Assembly: GCA_036426205.1 (NCBI GenBank)
Contig: CM071574.1
Location: forward strand, 11,474,099 to 11,538,098
DNA from: Ascaphus truei
Lineage: Eukaryota; Chordata; Amphibia; Anura; Ascaphidae
Direction of reading: 5' to 3'
DNA: 64,000 nucleotides
Positions 44,338 through 56,539 of this stretch are shown here, in pieces. The translations under genes were made by a program, and so were the position numbers. Position 1 is the stretch's first letter. Each line of letters opens with the position of its first letter. The notes under the pieces were generated by a model, which did not search any database, was not told where the DNA came from, and worked only from the letters and a program-made list of their open reading frames with translations.

Positions 44338-46107
44338 CTAGCTGATATACCCGGCGTTGCCCGGGCGTGGAAGGGCAGGGGGCATGGATTGGAAGGGCGG
44401 GATGGGCAAGGGGCGTAGAAGGGTGGGGGGCAAAGGGCGTAGAAGGGTGGGGGGGCAAGGGGCATGGAAGGGCAGGGGGCAAGGGGCGTGGAAAGGTGGG
44501 GGGGCAAGGGGCGTGGAAGGGCAAAGGGCAGGGAGGGGCAAAGGGCAGGGAGGGGCAAAGGGTAGGGAGGGGCAAAGGGCAGGCAGGGGCAAAGGGAAAG
44601 GAGGGGCAAGGGGCAGAGAGGGGCAGAGAGGGGCAAGGGGCAGGGAGGGGCAAGGGGCAGGGAGGGGCAGGGAGGGGCAAAGGGCAGGGATGGGCAAAAG
44701 GCAGGGAGGGGCGGGGGGGCAAAGGGCAGGAGGGAGGGGGGCAAAGGGCAGGGAGGGGACTGTGGGGGGCAAAGGGTGGGGGCAAATGGCAGGGGGGAGG
44801 GGCAAAGGGCGCGGGGGAGGGAGGGGGGCCAAGGGCAGGGGGGGCAGGGCGGGGCAAAGGCATGGGAGGAAAAGGGCAGGGGGAGGGAGGGAGGGCAGGG
44901 GGGCAAAGGGCAGGGAGGGAGGTGGGGGCAAAGGGCAGGAGGGAGGGGGGCAAAGGGCAGGAGGGAGGGGGGGCACAAGGGCAGGGAGGGAGGGGGGGCA
45001 AAAGGCAGGGGGGCAAAGGGCCGGGGGAGGGAGTCAGGGACGCGTTAAAGAACCATTCCCTGCGTTTCATCACCTTGACATGGCCGCCTCCTCTCCACCT
45101 CGGGCTCCTCAGCGGTGTCCCGTGACCCCGGCGAGGCTGAGACGCTCCGGTGAGGAGGTGCTGGGCTTGCACGGGAGAGGCGGAGAGAGACCGGAGGAAG
45201 CAACTCTGTGGGGGGAGGGAGTGGGGTGTGTGAGGGGAGAGCCAGGGGGAGGGGTGAGAGCCGCAGAGAGCGACGCTGTGTGGGGGGGGTGGCTGCTGGG
45301 AGCCCGTGGATGGTTGTGAGGGAGAGACGGGGGAGGAGGGGAGAGCCGCGAGAGAGCGCTTGGCGGGGGGGGGGGAGAGAGGGGGTGTGAGGGGAGCGCA
45401 CAGGGAGGTAGGGGAGAGCGCAGAGAGCGTGCTCGTGGGGGGGGGGTGGGGGGGTGTGTGAGGAAGAGCAAACAGGGGGAGGGGTGCGAGCACAGAGAGC
45501 AGCTCTGTCTGGGGGGGTGGGAGGGTGGGGTGTTGAGGAGGAGCACAGAGGGAGGGTGATGAGCGCAGGAACGTGAGAGCGCCCATATGTGGGGGGGGGA
45601 GGCTGGCCGGGTGTGAGGGAGAGCAAAGGTGAGGCGGTGAGACCACGAAGAGAGCCGGTACTCTGTGTGTGTGGTGGGGTGGGTGAGTAGGGAGGGACAC
45701 TGTCCTGGTGATGAAGGAGCAGAGCGAAGGGCGTTGAGGAGCCGAGCGACGGGGAAAGGGAAGTTTGAGTGCCGGGGGGAGGGAGTGGCCTATGGGAGGT
45801 GAGCGGCCTGTGGGAGAGTGAGAGCGCAGGGGAAGGGAGCGCCCTGTTTCAGGGTGAGAGCGCCGGGGAAGGGAGTGGCCTGTGGGAGGGTGAGAGCGCC
45901 GGGGAAGGGAGCGGCCTGTGGGAGGAGAGAGCAGGAGAGAGCGTGCTCTGGGGGGGCAATGAGAGCCGAGGGGCGGCGCGGGGGGAGACCCAGCGGGGGG
46001 GGGCAGACACACCGGCCAATGAGAGCCGTAGGGGCGGGCGGACCGACGGACCAAGCAAATGGTCTCCAGACACTCACAAACAAGATTTTTGATTATATAG
46101 ATATAGA
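44338..46107 (-). mobile_element. Non-autonomous Helitron with G-rich minisatellite
   Basis: Read on the minus strand it begins TCTATATCTATATAATCA at 46107 (preceded by A) and ends gggtatatcagCTAG at 44338 (followed by T). A GC-rich hairpin (gcccgggcaacgccgggt) lies ~10 bases before CTAG. These are the hallmarks of a Helitron: TC start, 3' hairpin, CTRR end, A|T insertion and no duplication. Most of the 1.77 kb is a variable minisatellite (ggggcaaagggcagg-type units, 44350-45035) followed by a G/A-rich segment with agagcgc words. No Rep or helicase is encoded. Confidence 0.8.
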
Positions 46108-46902
46108 TTAATATACGAATATATATTAATATAAATTATTGCTCAAAGATTAGGGTATATATACTGTTAGTCTACACCCTACCAATTTCCTAATTTGGGA
46201 TTGATCTTTTTGCGCCAAATGCAACAACATACACACATATTTGGGTGACTTGCCGTTAAAAACGGAATAGAGTTAACTTCAGTTTAATATAAACCCATTC
46301 TTTTGAGAAAAGTTCCAGCAATATTATTTAGTGTTCCTCAAAGTTTATATTTGACTTTAAACTACTGTACAATAGAAGAGAGCATCATGAAAAGTTGCCT
46401 ACAGTGCAAGAAAGCAAGTCATTAATCAAATATTTTTTGGGTGTCATTTTACACAGTTGCTAAATAAATGGCCCATCTATCACAATATGGAACTGCTTCC
46501 TCATTGCATTACCGTATAATATAGGCTTACCATTTTATCAATACTAGCAGTACAACCGCCCATATTAAACAATTGGAACTTGGTAGGAAGGACATTGTGT
46601 CATTTCTATCACTCTTTGCTTATATAAATTATATAACATTTTTGTTGGTTCAAAGGTACCCAGAATAAATGTTGTAAAAATGTCAGAAAAGCTATAATAA
46701 GTACTTATCTCTAAGTCTAGACAAAGTTAATTATTCATGTTAGTATTATTTCATTGTTTTTCATATTAAATGGCAGTTTAGTAGTTTAGTATGGCAGCAT
46801 TTCAAGCTAGTGACCTTGGGCACATCACTCTATCTCCCTGTGCATTAGATACCAACAATTAGCTTGTAAACCAAGGGATTTGAGCAGAATCATTATCAAT
46901 TA

Positions 46903-46956
<54 letters not shown>

Positions 46957-47159
46957 ATTATTACTATGTATTAACAGAACGTTTCACATTAGTTGCTGTC
47001 AAGAAACTTATAAATCAAGTTATTTACCTAGAATGAATACATTCTCTCTCAAGGAAGATAACAAATGTTTGTAAAGAATCCTCAAAATTTCTTGCCACAG
47101 CTCAATTTAACTATGCAATTTACAGTATATTTAACTATTGTTTACTTGACCATCTTTTG
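46108..47159. other. Intron sequence, nothing recognised
   Basis: AT-rich, apart from the (ATT)n microsatellite annotated separately. Confidence 0.5.
46902..46954. repeat. (ATT)n microsatellite
   Basis: About 17 uninterrupted trinucleotide units. Confidence 0.95.
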
Positions 47160-48640
47160 ATGTGTTAGTGATATGCATGGTGCCTTATGCATACTGTAAA
47201 CCCAAAGTCATCGTTCTCACCGAAACATGGCTAATCCCTAAAACCCTCAATGCAAATATCGCCATTCAGGGTTCTCCATCTCTAGGAAAGATACGTCAAA
47301 GAGAGGAGGAGGGGTGTTATTTTATATTGCAGACACCTTGCAATCTACACTGTTTGCCCCCCAAGCCCACCCTCTTTTGAAATTCTAGTTGGCAAAACCT
47401 GCCTACAATTTCTAAGCCCTTCCTGATTGCTGGAATCTACTGCCCACCTAAAGCCCCTTTAAAGTCCTTGACTGATATCACCCAGTTTCTTGGCTACATT
47501 TCCTCTCTGAATGAGAAGAGTGAGCTGCTAGTTTTGGGGATTTCAACTACAATTGGCTTGACCCTAAAAACAACAAAATCCAGATACAACTCAAGTCACT
47601 TAACCTAACGCAACACATTTCTCAACCCACATGGACAAACCTGAAATCTCACAACCACTCCTCGCTAGACTGAATTGTCTCCTCTAATCCCAGCAGAATC
47701 CAATCCTCTGGCATCCTTCCTGACATTTTCAGTGACCATGCAATAGTGTACTGTGTAAGGAAATTAAACCACCCCAATCAAGCCTTAAAGTTCTCCTCAC
47801 TAGAACATTTAGAAACTTTAACCCACAACAGTTTATGGCTGACCTTACCAACTGCCCTTGGTACAGAATTGACTTAATTTCCGACCCCGATTCTGCGCTC
47901 TACTATTTCCAATCAGAGTTCTTAAAACTCTGTGATTCTCATGCTCCACTACGCAGAATAAGAGTACGGGGGGGCCACCTTTCATGGGTTACACCTGACC
48001 TCATAGCGCTGTACCATTTCAGGGATGCCTTGTGGAAAAGTTACAAAGTAACTGGTACTACCAAGGGTCTTAATAACTACAGATGCCTACGGAATACAGT
48101 ATGTGCACAAGGCAAATAAGACATGAAAAAGCACAATTCTGAAAGGTTATCAACAATACAGTATATTCCAGCCTTTTAGACATCAACAACCAAGTAATAT
48201 CATTAAGGAGGATATTACTCTGACAAATCCAACTGACATTGCAAATGCATTCAATCATTACTTTGTACTTAGTGTGCTACTAACTTATTAGTGAAACGCA
48301 ACCAAACCACAAAAATGAACCTCATTCTGAGAGTACCCCTATAGCCCCGCCCTCTCCCAACACAATTTTAAATTTGTCCCAGTACTGTATGTCAAGAGGA
48401 GTTTACACAAGTGTTCCTCATATTAAAACTAAGTAGCCAATGTGGAACTGACACACTGCAATCTAAGTTTCTAAGCCTTGGTACCCCAATCATAGCCAAA
48501 CCAATTGCTTCCCTAGTCAACTCTATCCTGTCTACAGGCCATATCCATAAGACCTGGAAAACTGCTAGAGTTGTCCCAATCTTCAAAAGGGGGGACAAAA
48601 CACTGTCTCAAACTACTGGCCAATCTCTCAGCTGCAGGGG
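47160..48640 (+). pseudogene. L2-like LINE endonuclease and RT N-terminus remnant
   Basis: In shifting frames I read KVIVLTETWLIP (endonuclease motif with catalytic E), IYCPPKAPLKS, LLVLGDFNYNWLDP-like text with one frameshift, and SDHAIVYC. These are the ordered motifs of the exonuclease/endonuclease/phosphatase domain in LINEs. Further on, KPIASLVNSILSTGHIHKTW and ARVVPIFKRGDK match the start of an L2/CR1-type reverse transcriptase. Several frameshifts and stops make it dead. Confidence 0.8.
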
Positions 48641-48905
48641 GAAAGATAGGGGTGGGTGACGGGGGAGTAACAGGGCGCGGCCGTGACGTCACCCGTCAGG
48701 TTCGCCCTCATTGGCTGAACCACGGGGGCATGGCCTACCGCTCTGTCGCGACTCCTGCTCTCAATTTTCTTGAGAGCAGGAGTTTCCCTCGATGCAGTGC
48801 GGCTGACCCCCATCGCATCAGGCCTGGCCCCATTGTGGGGCGGCTCTTGTCCCTGCAGCATCTGCCACAGCGGGCGCTGCAGTAGCCAGCGGGGACCTGG
48901 CTTCA
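48640..48905. mobile_element. GC-rich insert in the L2-like LINE
   Basis: The RT sequence breaks after ctactggccaatctctcagctg and resumes with tggtcagaaagcatat. The ~265-bp GC-rich stretch between has a hairpin cctgctctcaattttcttga / gagcaggag (48752-48782). The RT core that should lie here is also lost, so the event was an insertion with deletion or a replacement. Confidence 0.65.
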
Positions 48906-49390
48906 GTCTGCTGGTCAGAAAGCATATAAAGCACAGCAGATGCATATGCCAATTATAGACTATAGGAACATAGTATACAGTTCGGCACCCCAAACCCTCC
49001 TTAACAAACTTGATACCCTCTACAATTCAATATGCCATTTTGTTCTCCAATGCAACTACAACACACATCTCTGTGAAATGCTCAAATAACTAGATTGGTC
49101 ATCACTTGAGTCTAGACACAAAGTTCATCTCTCCTGTTTTGCCTTCAAATATTTTCTTGGCAAGCTACTCATCTATCTGAACAAGCTCCTCACCCCTACC
49201 ACATGCAGCACTTATCACCTGAGATCTGACTCCAAAACCTGTTCAAGGTCCCAAGGTTCAGCAAAATATCCGGCCACTCCTCTTTCTCTTACTGTGCACC
49301 CCAAAACTGGAACAATCTACCGGAGACCCACACAGCCGCCACCAGTCTAAGTTCTTTCAAAACTAAAACTCTCACATTTTAATCTTGTCT
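48906..49390 (+). pseudogene. L2-like LINE ORF2 C-terminal remnant
   Basis: Colinear with 50760-51190 and 58300-58800: the words for PIIDYG, LYNSICHFVLQCNYNTH-like, EMLK, and NWNNLPET-like are present in broken frames. Followed by the common 3' tail. Confidence 0.7.
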
Positions 49391-49609
49391 GTAATTGTTA
49401 CATACGCCTATAATATATATTATCTTTAACTGTGCATGCAATGTCTTGTATATAATGTATACCCTGTTCACTTAATGTAACTATGTATTTGTAACCATGT
49501 TTTCTTTTTCATCATAACTCATAACATATGCCCAGGACATACTTGAGAGGTAACTCTCAATGTATTACTTCCTGGTAAAACATTGTATAAATAAATAAAT
49601 AAATATGCT

Positions 49610-50330
49610 AAAATGTGGAATTCTACACCAAATTGGTTAATCTTCACATTTATTTTTCTAAGGCTTCAAGTCTTTACATGTTGAAAACAAAACATTTAGC
49701 ATAGAGATTCCTACTGTATATTATGAATAGCTTTATAAAAGAGTACGGTACATTGATCTTTGTCATTGTACTTCCAAGATTCCAGCTTCATCTTACCAAG
49801 GAACAATGGAGAAAATGCATTAAGAATCACTGCGGGTTAGTGTATGGCGTTAATTCCCTTCAACTTACTGGTGCCTAGATTTTGCAAAGGCTTTCTTTTT
49901 TATTCCAATCTTTTATATTGATTTTGCAGGGATATACACTTTTTCACATTACATTGGTCATGAAGCATTCAAGACACTATACATTATGCAGTGTACAGTG
50001 TGCAAGTCATGAACGTATAGTGGACATATCGCTCTTTTGAGTACAAATTCTCAGTACGTTTTATGATTCCCCAAGTTTACACATGAAAGATATCAAACTG
50101 AGCCTTCGGATTCATGTAGTAGACAACAGTTTTCAAATCCCTGATAAAAAGTAGGAAAGGACAGATATACAAGAGACAAGAGAAAGGAAAGGAGAAGAGA
50201 AAGCAGGGGGGAAAGCGGGGGGGAGTGGGAGAGGGAGGAGACCCGCTCAAGAAAGATGAAATGGAGAAGAAGGCAGGGGGGAGAAGGGTAGGGACCTGAG
50301 TCATTCCCTCCTCCCCCCGCTCTGTTCTGG
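49610..50330. other. Intron sequence with purine-rich tract
   Basis: A G/A-rich segment at about 50155-50320 with gggggagtgggagaggg-like words. No gene seen. Confidence 0.45.
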
Positions 50331-50334
50331 GGCC

Positions 50335-51414
50335 ATACCCTTCTCACTGTTCATCAATGATGTTCCTACAGCTTGTAAGGGAGCTTCAATATACATGTAA
50401 GCAGATGACACAATCTTATATGCACACAGCCCTAGCCTCTCCGACCTTGAACACATACTTCAGTCTGACTTTTTGAGACTTGAAAATTGGATTTCCCAAA
50501 ACAAACTGTTTTTAAACACAGACAAGATTGTAACAATGGTATTTGGGACTAAGGCTACATTTTTAAAGCTTCCAACGAATGAGCTCCAGATCAGAACCAA
50601 TGCTAATACCATCCTAGCCCCTGTTACTAGTTTCAAATATTTAGGCATATGGTTTGACTCCTATTTAACATTCTGGACGCACATTGATACCCTGACTTTC
50701 AAAGCCTATGCCAAACTAGGTGTACTTTACAGGAACAAATCCTCCCTAAGTCTGTTGGTCAGAAAGCATATCGCACAGCAGATGCTAATGCCAATTATAG
50801 ACTATGGGGACATAGTATTTGTCACGGCACCCCAAACCCAATTCAATATGCCGTTTTGTCCTCCAATGCAACTACTGTACAACACACACCACTGCGAAAT
50901 GCTCAAAGAACTAGATTGGTCATTACTTGAGTCTAGAAGCAAAGTTCATCTTTGCCTTCAAATACTTTCTGGGCATGCTACCCGTCTATCTGCACAAGTT
51001 CCTCACCCCTACCTCATGCAGCACTTATCACCTGAGATCTGACTCCATAAGACTGTTCATGGTCCCAAAGTTCAACAAAGTATCTGGCCGCTCCTCCTTC
51101 ACTTACCATGCACCTCACAACTGGAACAACATACTGAAGACTCTCACAGCCTCCACCAGTCTAAGTTCTATCAAGACTAAAGCTGTCTCACATTTTAATA
51201 TGGTCTGTAACTGTTACATACACCTTTAACATATATTATCTCCTGCTGTGCATGAAATGTCTTGTATATAATGTATAACCTTGTTCACTTAATGTAACTA
51301 TGTATTTGTAACCATGTATCTGTCATCATAGCTCTATGCCCAGGACATACTTGAAAATGAGAGGTAACTCTCAATGTATTACTTCCTGGTAAAACATTTA
51401 TAAATAAATAAATT
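50335..51414 (+). mobile_element. L2-like LINE, 5'-truncated copy B
   Basis: Starts within the RT domain (FSLFINDVP-like, then ADDTILYAHS with one stop between) and includes an open stretch at 50473-51042 with RLENWISQNKLFLNTDKIVT and FKYLGIWFDSYLTFW. It ends in the shared tail and (ATAA)n at 51414. Confidence 0.85.
50473..51229 (+). pseudogene. L2-like RT thumb/C-terminal region, copy B
   Basis: Frame 50473-51042 covers the post-catalytic RT region (NTDKIVTMVFGT, SFKYLGIWFDS, MLMPIIDYGD). It is shifted into a second frame 50927-51229 that completes the C-terminus (YHLRSDSIRLFMVP, APHNWNNILKT). At least one frameshift separates them. Confidence 0.8.
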
Positions 51415-51493
51415 CAAGACAATGGGAGTCATCACAGAAATGGCTGTGATAACGTGTACCAGCACTTGATGCATGTGCCCCTTAGAGGCTTTA
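51415..51493. other. Short intron spacer
   Basis: Non-coding gap between the LINE tail and the next MITE. Confidence 0.4.
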
Positions 51494-51501
51494 CCTGCAT
51501 G

Positions 51502-51808
51502 CAGGGCCGGCTTAGAATTTAGCATGGCTCCATTCAGCTGGAGAGCGCTGGGCCTCTAACCTGCACATCTCCTCCTGCTCCTCATCTCAACGACGTTCTG
51601 GCATTCTATGACATTGCGACGTCACAGAAATGAGGAACAGGAGGAGATGCCGGAGAGGATAAGCCTGATACAAGGTAAGAGACAGATACAGAGGCCCTGC
51701 GCTCTCCCCTGGTAATCAGGTAAATTGTTGTGGGAAAGAGCACGTGGCCTCTGTAACCGCGCGGCACGGTACGACTGCACTGATAGAACTGCCATCGAGC
51801 AAGCCTTT
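51502..51808 (+). mobile_element. GC-rich hAT MITE with perfect 8-bp duplication
   Basis: Starts cagggccggcttagaattta and is flanked by CCTGCATG at both 51494-51501 and 51809-51816. The right terminus is decayed (aagccttt instead of the inverted aagccggccctg). The interior carries the family words cattgcgacgtcacag and aggaggagatgccgg. Confidence 0.9.
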
Positions 51809-51919
51809 CCTGCATGTTAACCTGAACAGGAATCACATAAATTAAACTTTTATCCCCAGTATAGTAACAGAGGAGTAGGTGGTATACCTTTTATTGGACC
51901 AACAAGTTATTGATACCCC

Positions 51920-52562
51920 CAGTGTAAGATAGTGCGTATCTCATTGTTTGAGAGAAACTTTAACTCAAAACACTGATATGTAAAGATACGTACGTGTAAT
52001 TATTTTATCAAGGTAGATCGCAAACCCGATCAAATATATGTGAAGAGGTGACACCAGCTGAACACCTTGCCTCTGGCACTTTTATTGTTCTCCTGCTGCC
52101 TGGGAATTTTGATTAAAACTAAATGTCTTTTGTACTGTTTGGTGACATGCTTCTCTATCCAATTGCTATTTGGTATAGAACTTGTCTGCCTAGGATTAAA
52201 CCTAAATCGTAGAACTGAAACTGTTTGCAAAATGCTACATATTGCTATTTGTGACAATAAACAAATATATTGCATTCATGCAAAATGGGTCATAAACTAC
52301 ATCACAGAGCAAATTCGTGCATAATATAAATGTAGGCATGTATTAATTAAATAAATACTGGAGTAGAAGTCTACATTTTGTTTTCAGTTTCACAATTTTA
52401 TATCTGCTCAAAGTGTATTACACAATATCTACAAAAATGCAGAAAATGTTGTAACGTTCGGAAGTAAAGCTTTTCTAGAAAATTTGTTTGAGGTTGTTAC
52501 GAATCAATAAACATTAATAGAAAATATTGCATATCGTAATTACAAATGTATATATATATATA
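51920..52562. other. Intron sequence, nothing recognised
   Basis: No supported feature; ends in a short TA run next to the palindrome. Confidence 0.5.
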
Positions 52563-52656
52563 TTCAACCTGAGAGAATTGCTAAACAGATAAAGCACAAC
52601 CTGAATATATATATTCAGGTTGTGCTTTATCTGTTTAGCAATTCTCTCAGGTTGAA
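52563..52656. repeat. Perfect 94-bp palindrome
   Basis: Bases 52563-52609 are the exact reverse complement of 52610-52656 with no loop and no mismatch; the centre is aatatatatatt. Arms read ttcaacctgagagaattgct, then aaacagataaagcacaacct. I did not find the arm elsewhere in the window. Confidence 0.95.
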
Positions 52657-52892
52657 AATTGGATTAATGTTTTTGTGCTTGGCATATCTTCGACCTGAGA
52701 CATGCTAATCAGATATAAAATTAAGCACGTTTCCTCCAATTTCTCCAAAGTCAAGTTATCATGTAGATATCAGAGTTGACTAATGTATGTATTTTATAGA
52801 AATACATTCTCTGCTGTAAACATTAACATATAGTAGATTACCCTACTGTATTTATTTTAGTATACATTTGATTAATGTATGCAGTTAATGTA

Positions 52893-53705
52893 TGTGTAAC
52901 CCTCTGTATGGTGTATTGCTATACACTCACACTGCCCCCTGGCAGATTCTTAACCAGTGTGGCATTGACACATGATTCATGATAGACAGAGAAGAAGCCA
53001 ATAGGAAAGGCTCTGGAAGAAGAGGGACTAAGCCGGGAAAAATATTTAAGAGGGAGTGAAACAGCACACAGAGTCAGAACTGGGTGTAGACTAAGTGATC
53101 TCAGGACAGACTGGGAGAGACTCACGGTCAGGCCCTCCTGCAAGGAGGCCCAGCGGAACATCAAGGAGCAGAGAAGGCAACGGAGACAGAAGGATAGCAC
53201 TCCCTGAGAGAAAGATCTGAGGCGGTTCATCTGAGTTTAGAACGAGCCCCACCAATCGGATTACAGGTGCCATGAGAAAATAAGGAAGGCATCCTCCGAC
53301 ACAGAAAAGGGTACTGAAGGCTTTGCTAAGAACAGGCCTGCCATGGTTACACTAAAAGTAATAAGAGCTCCAACATTGTTCTGCACCAACACACGGGCCC
53401 CCTCATAACACGGTATCGAGAGGAACTGGGAGAGACATTGGTACATAACTGTACAGCATTTAAATACACAGTAATACCATGAACATGATTCTCTGATTGT
53501 GGATCACGTTTATGGTGGTATATCTGTAGTAATAAGAGGTTTCTATAAATATGTTTCTTACTCCAGGCCAGGTGTTGTGTCATATTGTCTGATCTTTGGA
53601 CTATGTGCTCAGTATATGGGTTTCAACTGTTATAACAGGGAGTAGGACTTGGACCCCTAGCTTGGTGTATATAAGCTAGTCTAAGGGAAAATAAAGAGGG
53701 GTTAC
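52893..53705 (+). mobile_element. Probable solo LTR
   Basis: Starts TGTGTAACCCTC and closes with GAGGGGTTAC, partial inverted ends. It contains a TATA-like aaatatttaagag (53038) and a polyadenylation signal aataaag at 53689, at plausible distances from the ends. The final ACA is not present and no target duplication is clear. No internal coding region adjoins it. Confidence 0.5.
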
Positions 53706-55001
53706 TTATATATTATTTTACTATTACAAATATATATAAAAATGATGTGTGAATTCTACTGATATGAGACTTTGCTTAAATCAGAAGTAAAATCTGCAAG
53801 CACTAACCTAATACCTAAACTAAAAACACTTTAAATAAGTATTAGGTATGGATGGACTGATTGCATATGTTTCAAACACATGTATTTGAAGCCAATACTT
53901 TTGAGATAAAAAGGTAAACGGTTAATAACACTATTAGACTAAAATATCAATTTAAATTAAATAGAAAGAAGGACAGAACAATACCCCTTTTAGCTACAGT
54001 AATATGTAACATCCACTAAGTTCAACCATTTTCAGATTTATTCTATAACTCATAAACCATTTAAAGTAGAATAGAATCCCCTCAAAACCCAAAAATCATT
54101 TGCTCACATTTCGTAGTTCATTGAAAATCAAAGCGTATTCTTTTGCATCTGATTTTCCAAGATTCTATAAGCACAATAGCAATAACATACAGTACTATAT
54201 TATTTTCCCTTGTTAAAATGACATTGCTAACTTGAACTATTAAATACAGTAAAAAGGTTTTTAGCATTGGTTTCCTTCTTGTCAAAAAAAATTCTGTCGC
54301 TAAAATAATCTGCTTTAATTTCTCTCGTGGGACTGGAAGCAATGATTTTCAAAATAGGTATTGAGATGGAATGATCGATCGTACATATAACAATATCGTA
54401 TCAGGCACATACCAATAACAATCAACTTTTTTTTTTTTAACTTACACAAAAGTATAAATAGTTTCTACTGTATATATTATTCTCTGCAATAGTATTAGGC
54501 AGTTTAGAATTATGTAGAACAAAGTGAGTACCTTTTTATAAGGACTGAAAAGATATCATTAAAGGTGCTTCCTCAAGTGAGAGGCCCAGGCAAGACGCTA
54601 TCGTGATAGCGCCCCGACCTTCAGATTAGCTTGCAAAGGTACAATGCAGAAGGGCAGTAATGTAAAGATCAGAAATATAGGGGTAGGGGGCAGCGGAACA
54701 GAGAGCAACAAAAAGATGCACAGTAACAGATTCGGGTTCTAAGGGCCAGATCAGGGCAAATAACATTAAGTTACCTACTGGAAATTGGTAATGGATTTTA
54801 TTTCCCCTGAATTTAACAGGTTTCCACTAAGTTAATTATATGAAAAAATTTCCTTTTTTTTTAACTCATTAGCATAAGGTTAACGTTAGGTTAATTCAGC
54901 ACTAGATATGCTAATAGGATATGCAAAGTATATTGTAATGACGCCTATTAGCATATCTCTCCCGGTATCTCAGGTATGCTTGTTTTTGAGCACTTGTCTC
55001 T
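53706..55001. other. Intron sequence with dispersed repeat
   Basis: The part 54746-55001 has ttaacgtt-type words and gctaataggatatgcaaagt, shared with 25655-25725. It may continue after the MITE at 55002-55387 to about 55760. Not otherwise recognised. Confidence 0.4.
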
Positions 55002-55387
55002 CAGGGCCGGCTGTGAGTTTTGGTGAGGCTCGGTGCCGGGGGAGCATGGGGCCTCTTACCTTCTCCGTCCTCTCCTTGAGCTACGTTGCATAATGTGACG
55101 TCGCATTGTCATAGTGACACGTCACGGGGTCATGACAAAGCGGCACTCTGTGACGCATCATCATGTAAAGTCATGGCACCGTTTGACTTTCCGTTGTCAT
55201 AGCGACGCGTCATCACAAGGAGAAGATGCCGGAGATGAGGAGCAGCAGGAGATGCTGGAGCTTATAGAGGCCCCATGCTCTCCCCCGAAATCAGTTTAAA
55301 TGTTGTGTTGGAGAGCGCAGGTCTCCGTAAGTGCGGGGCTCGGTGCTGTGGCACTGATAGCACCGCCTTTACGCCAGCCCAGCCCTC
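55002..55387 (+). mobile_element. GC-rich hAT-like MITE
   Basis: Left end cagggccggctgtgag; right end reads cagcccagccct, a decayed inverted copy. The interior has cattgtcatagtgacacgtc words and ggcactgatagcaccgcctt, the latter also seen near the right end of the 51502 element. No target duplication is visible. Confidence 0.7.
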
Positions 55388-56539
55388 CACGTATTGTTTC
55401 AAGGTTGGTTTCAGGGGATACTGTATATATATCACTTGGGGCTCTAATAAAATAGGTCACTGTCTCTCTCTTCTACCAAAATCATATTTCAGTGTCTGAG
55501 TGGAGATAACGTCCCTTAAAGTATGACCTAAATGACGACAGGTTTAATCCCTGCGTTAACCTGAACGGCCTTTAGTACATACGCGATGTTAGGGGGAACA
55601 ACCATTTTGCATAACATTAGCACTAATGGCCAGAAACAGAATAACCATACGTTATTTAAACAGTCACAGTGGGTTAATGTTATGTTAATTACTTTAGCAG
55701 ATAGGCGTTATAAATAACGCAACGTTAATTTAGGTGCTAGGTACCTACAGTAGAAACATACCCCACTACTGAAACATTTATTTATACACAACGGAAACTT
55801 CATACCTAAAAACTCCTTTTTAAAGAAAGTTTACCCAATCACACAACAATCTTGACTCTCTTTTGTAATTACGTTTGTCACCTAAATATAATAAATTACG
55901 GGGTTTATTTATTAAGGTCTCACAACTGCAATCTTGGATAAAACTGGAGAACAAATGGCACCATTCATTGATTGGCTTTTCTTTACAAAGTTTTTTAAAA
56001 CCGGGTAAGAGAAAGCTTTTTTTAATAAAGTAAACATATACAATGCCACTATTCATTCAAACCCCATGACATAAATATTTTCAAACATAGCGGCTTTATT
56101 CAAGCAGCATTGTAGACAGTGCATTTCTGTTTCAGAGATAGTTCATTAAATGACACTGCTTTCAACAGTTTAAATAAAAAAATCATATTTCAGTAATAAA
56201 AGAACGTCTTCCCAAACTCATTGCACCAAATGTTTACTGTATGTGTTAGAGAAACTATTGCACTTTTCATGTTGCAGTAAAGCTGCTTGGAGCTTTTGAG
56301 GCAATTGTGTTAAATGAATGAATAAAATCCTAAATTTGGATGTTCTCCAGCAAAAAAAATGAACTAGGGTCCCAGTGTAGTTTGCTATGAAAAATGTTAA
56401 ATGAAAAATGAGACTTCCAAAGCAACCCAATGGGATATTTTTGTGAAAAATATGAAGCATACGAACATTCATTGAACAGGCATTATGCCTGTTAAATGCT
56501 ACTGATTTGTATGTCTACATATAAGTTATTTATATTATG
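55388..56539. other. Intron sequence, nothing recognised
   Basis: AT-rich with several ttaacgt/gttaat words to about 55760. No gene seen. Confidence 0.45.

Larger units (their letters stand above)
47160..49603 (+). mobile_element. L2-like LINE, longest copy, degraded
   Basis: Carries an endonuclease and RT remnant (see the pseudogene entry), a foreign insert (48640-48905), and a 3' tail shared by all copies: gcccaggacatacttgagag, tcaatgtattacttcctggt, and (ATAA)n. The 3' tail shows it is full length at that side. The 5' end is cut near 47160 within the endonuclease. Confidence 0.85.

Noticed and set aside
44350..45035. G-rich tandem array considered as a CRISPR-like array
   Set aside because: Units are short, uninterrupted by unique spacers, and variable in length; this is a minisatellite in a eukaryotic Helitron.
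44271..46054. A 588-codon minus-strand frame, with overlapping long frames on both strands, rich in P/S/L or G/R/K
   Set aside because: It follows the Helitron's G-rich minisatellite. Low-complexity sequence lacking stops yields long frames in several phases and no domain is recognisable.
52919..53230. 103-codon minus-strand frame with signal-like leucines
   Set aside because: Lies within a probable solo LTR with no matching domain; likely incidental.
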